Source: Flavobacteriales bacterium UBA6049 (GTDB lineage: Bacteria; Bacteroidota; Bacteroidia; Flavobacteriales_G; Salibacteraceae). Taken from it: a stretch of DNA of 7,109 nucleotides. Shown here one piece after another: positions 7,100 to 7,109 of the stretch; position 1 is the first letter of the stretch, and each line of letters starts with the position of its first letter. The position numbers and the translations under genes are program-made. A model generated the notes under the pieces. That model ran no database searches. It was given only the letters and a program-made list of their open reading frames with translations, and had not been told where the DNA came from. The DNA lies in contig DIYR01000207.1 of assembly GCA_002429085.1 (NCBI GenBank), forward strand, positions 1-7,109, in the 5' to 3' direction.

Positions 7100-7109
7100 G
7101 AGTGACCAG

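Overview
The window looks like chromosomal DNA from a member of the Bacteroidota, most likely a Flavobacteriales-type marine or freshwater bacterium. The DNA is AT-rich. The only promoter-like site is a Bacteroidota-type TAnnTTTG box. The large gene is built from SprB repeats and Cys-containing Ig-like domains typical of secreted proteins in that phylum. Genus and species cannot be read from this sequence.

Layout. Positions 1-615 are the 3' end of groEL (GroL chaperonin), cut by the left edge of the window and closed by a clear intrinsic terminator at 641-674. The gap 616-772 holds that terminator, about 70 bases with nothing recognisable, and a candidate promoter just before the next start codon. 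Positions 773-7099 are one uninterrupted gene for a 2108-residue secreted protein. Only 10 bases follow its stop.

The giant protein is the item of interest. After a Sec signal peptide it consists of four copies of a unit of about 370-415 residues, repeating every 546-559 residues. The first three units are each followed by two SprB repeats, giving (unit-SprB-SprB)x3-unit. Each unit reads as an Ig-like domain split in two: the Cys...Trp half comes first, then about 325 residues with seven regularly spaced Trp-type blade motifs (a probable seven-bladed beta-propeller), then the Gly...Cys half of the same Ig-like domain. Cysteines are almost absent from the propellers and fall in regular pairs in the Ig-like halves and SprB repeats. 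This suggests a disulfide-stapled, rod-like surface protein displaying four propellers.

By analogy with SprB-repeat proteins, the likely role is a cell-surface or extracellular adhesin or binding protein exported by the type IX secretion system (T9SS). That is inference: no catalytic motif is seen, and no T9SS C-terminal sorting domain is visible before the stop codon. No functional link between groEL and the giant gene is indicated; they appear to be separate transcription units on the same strand.
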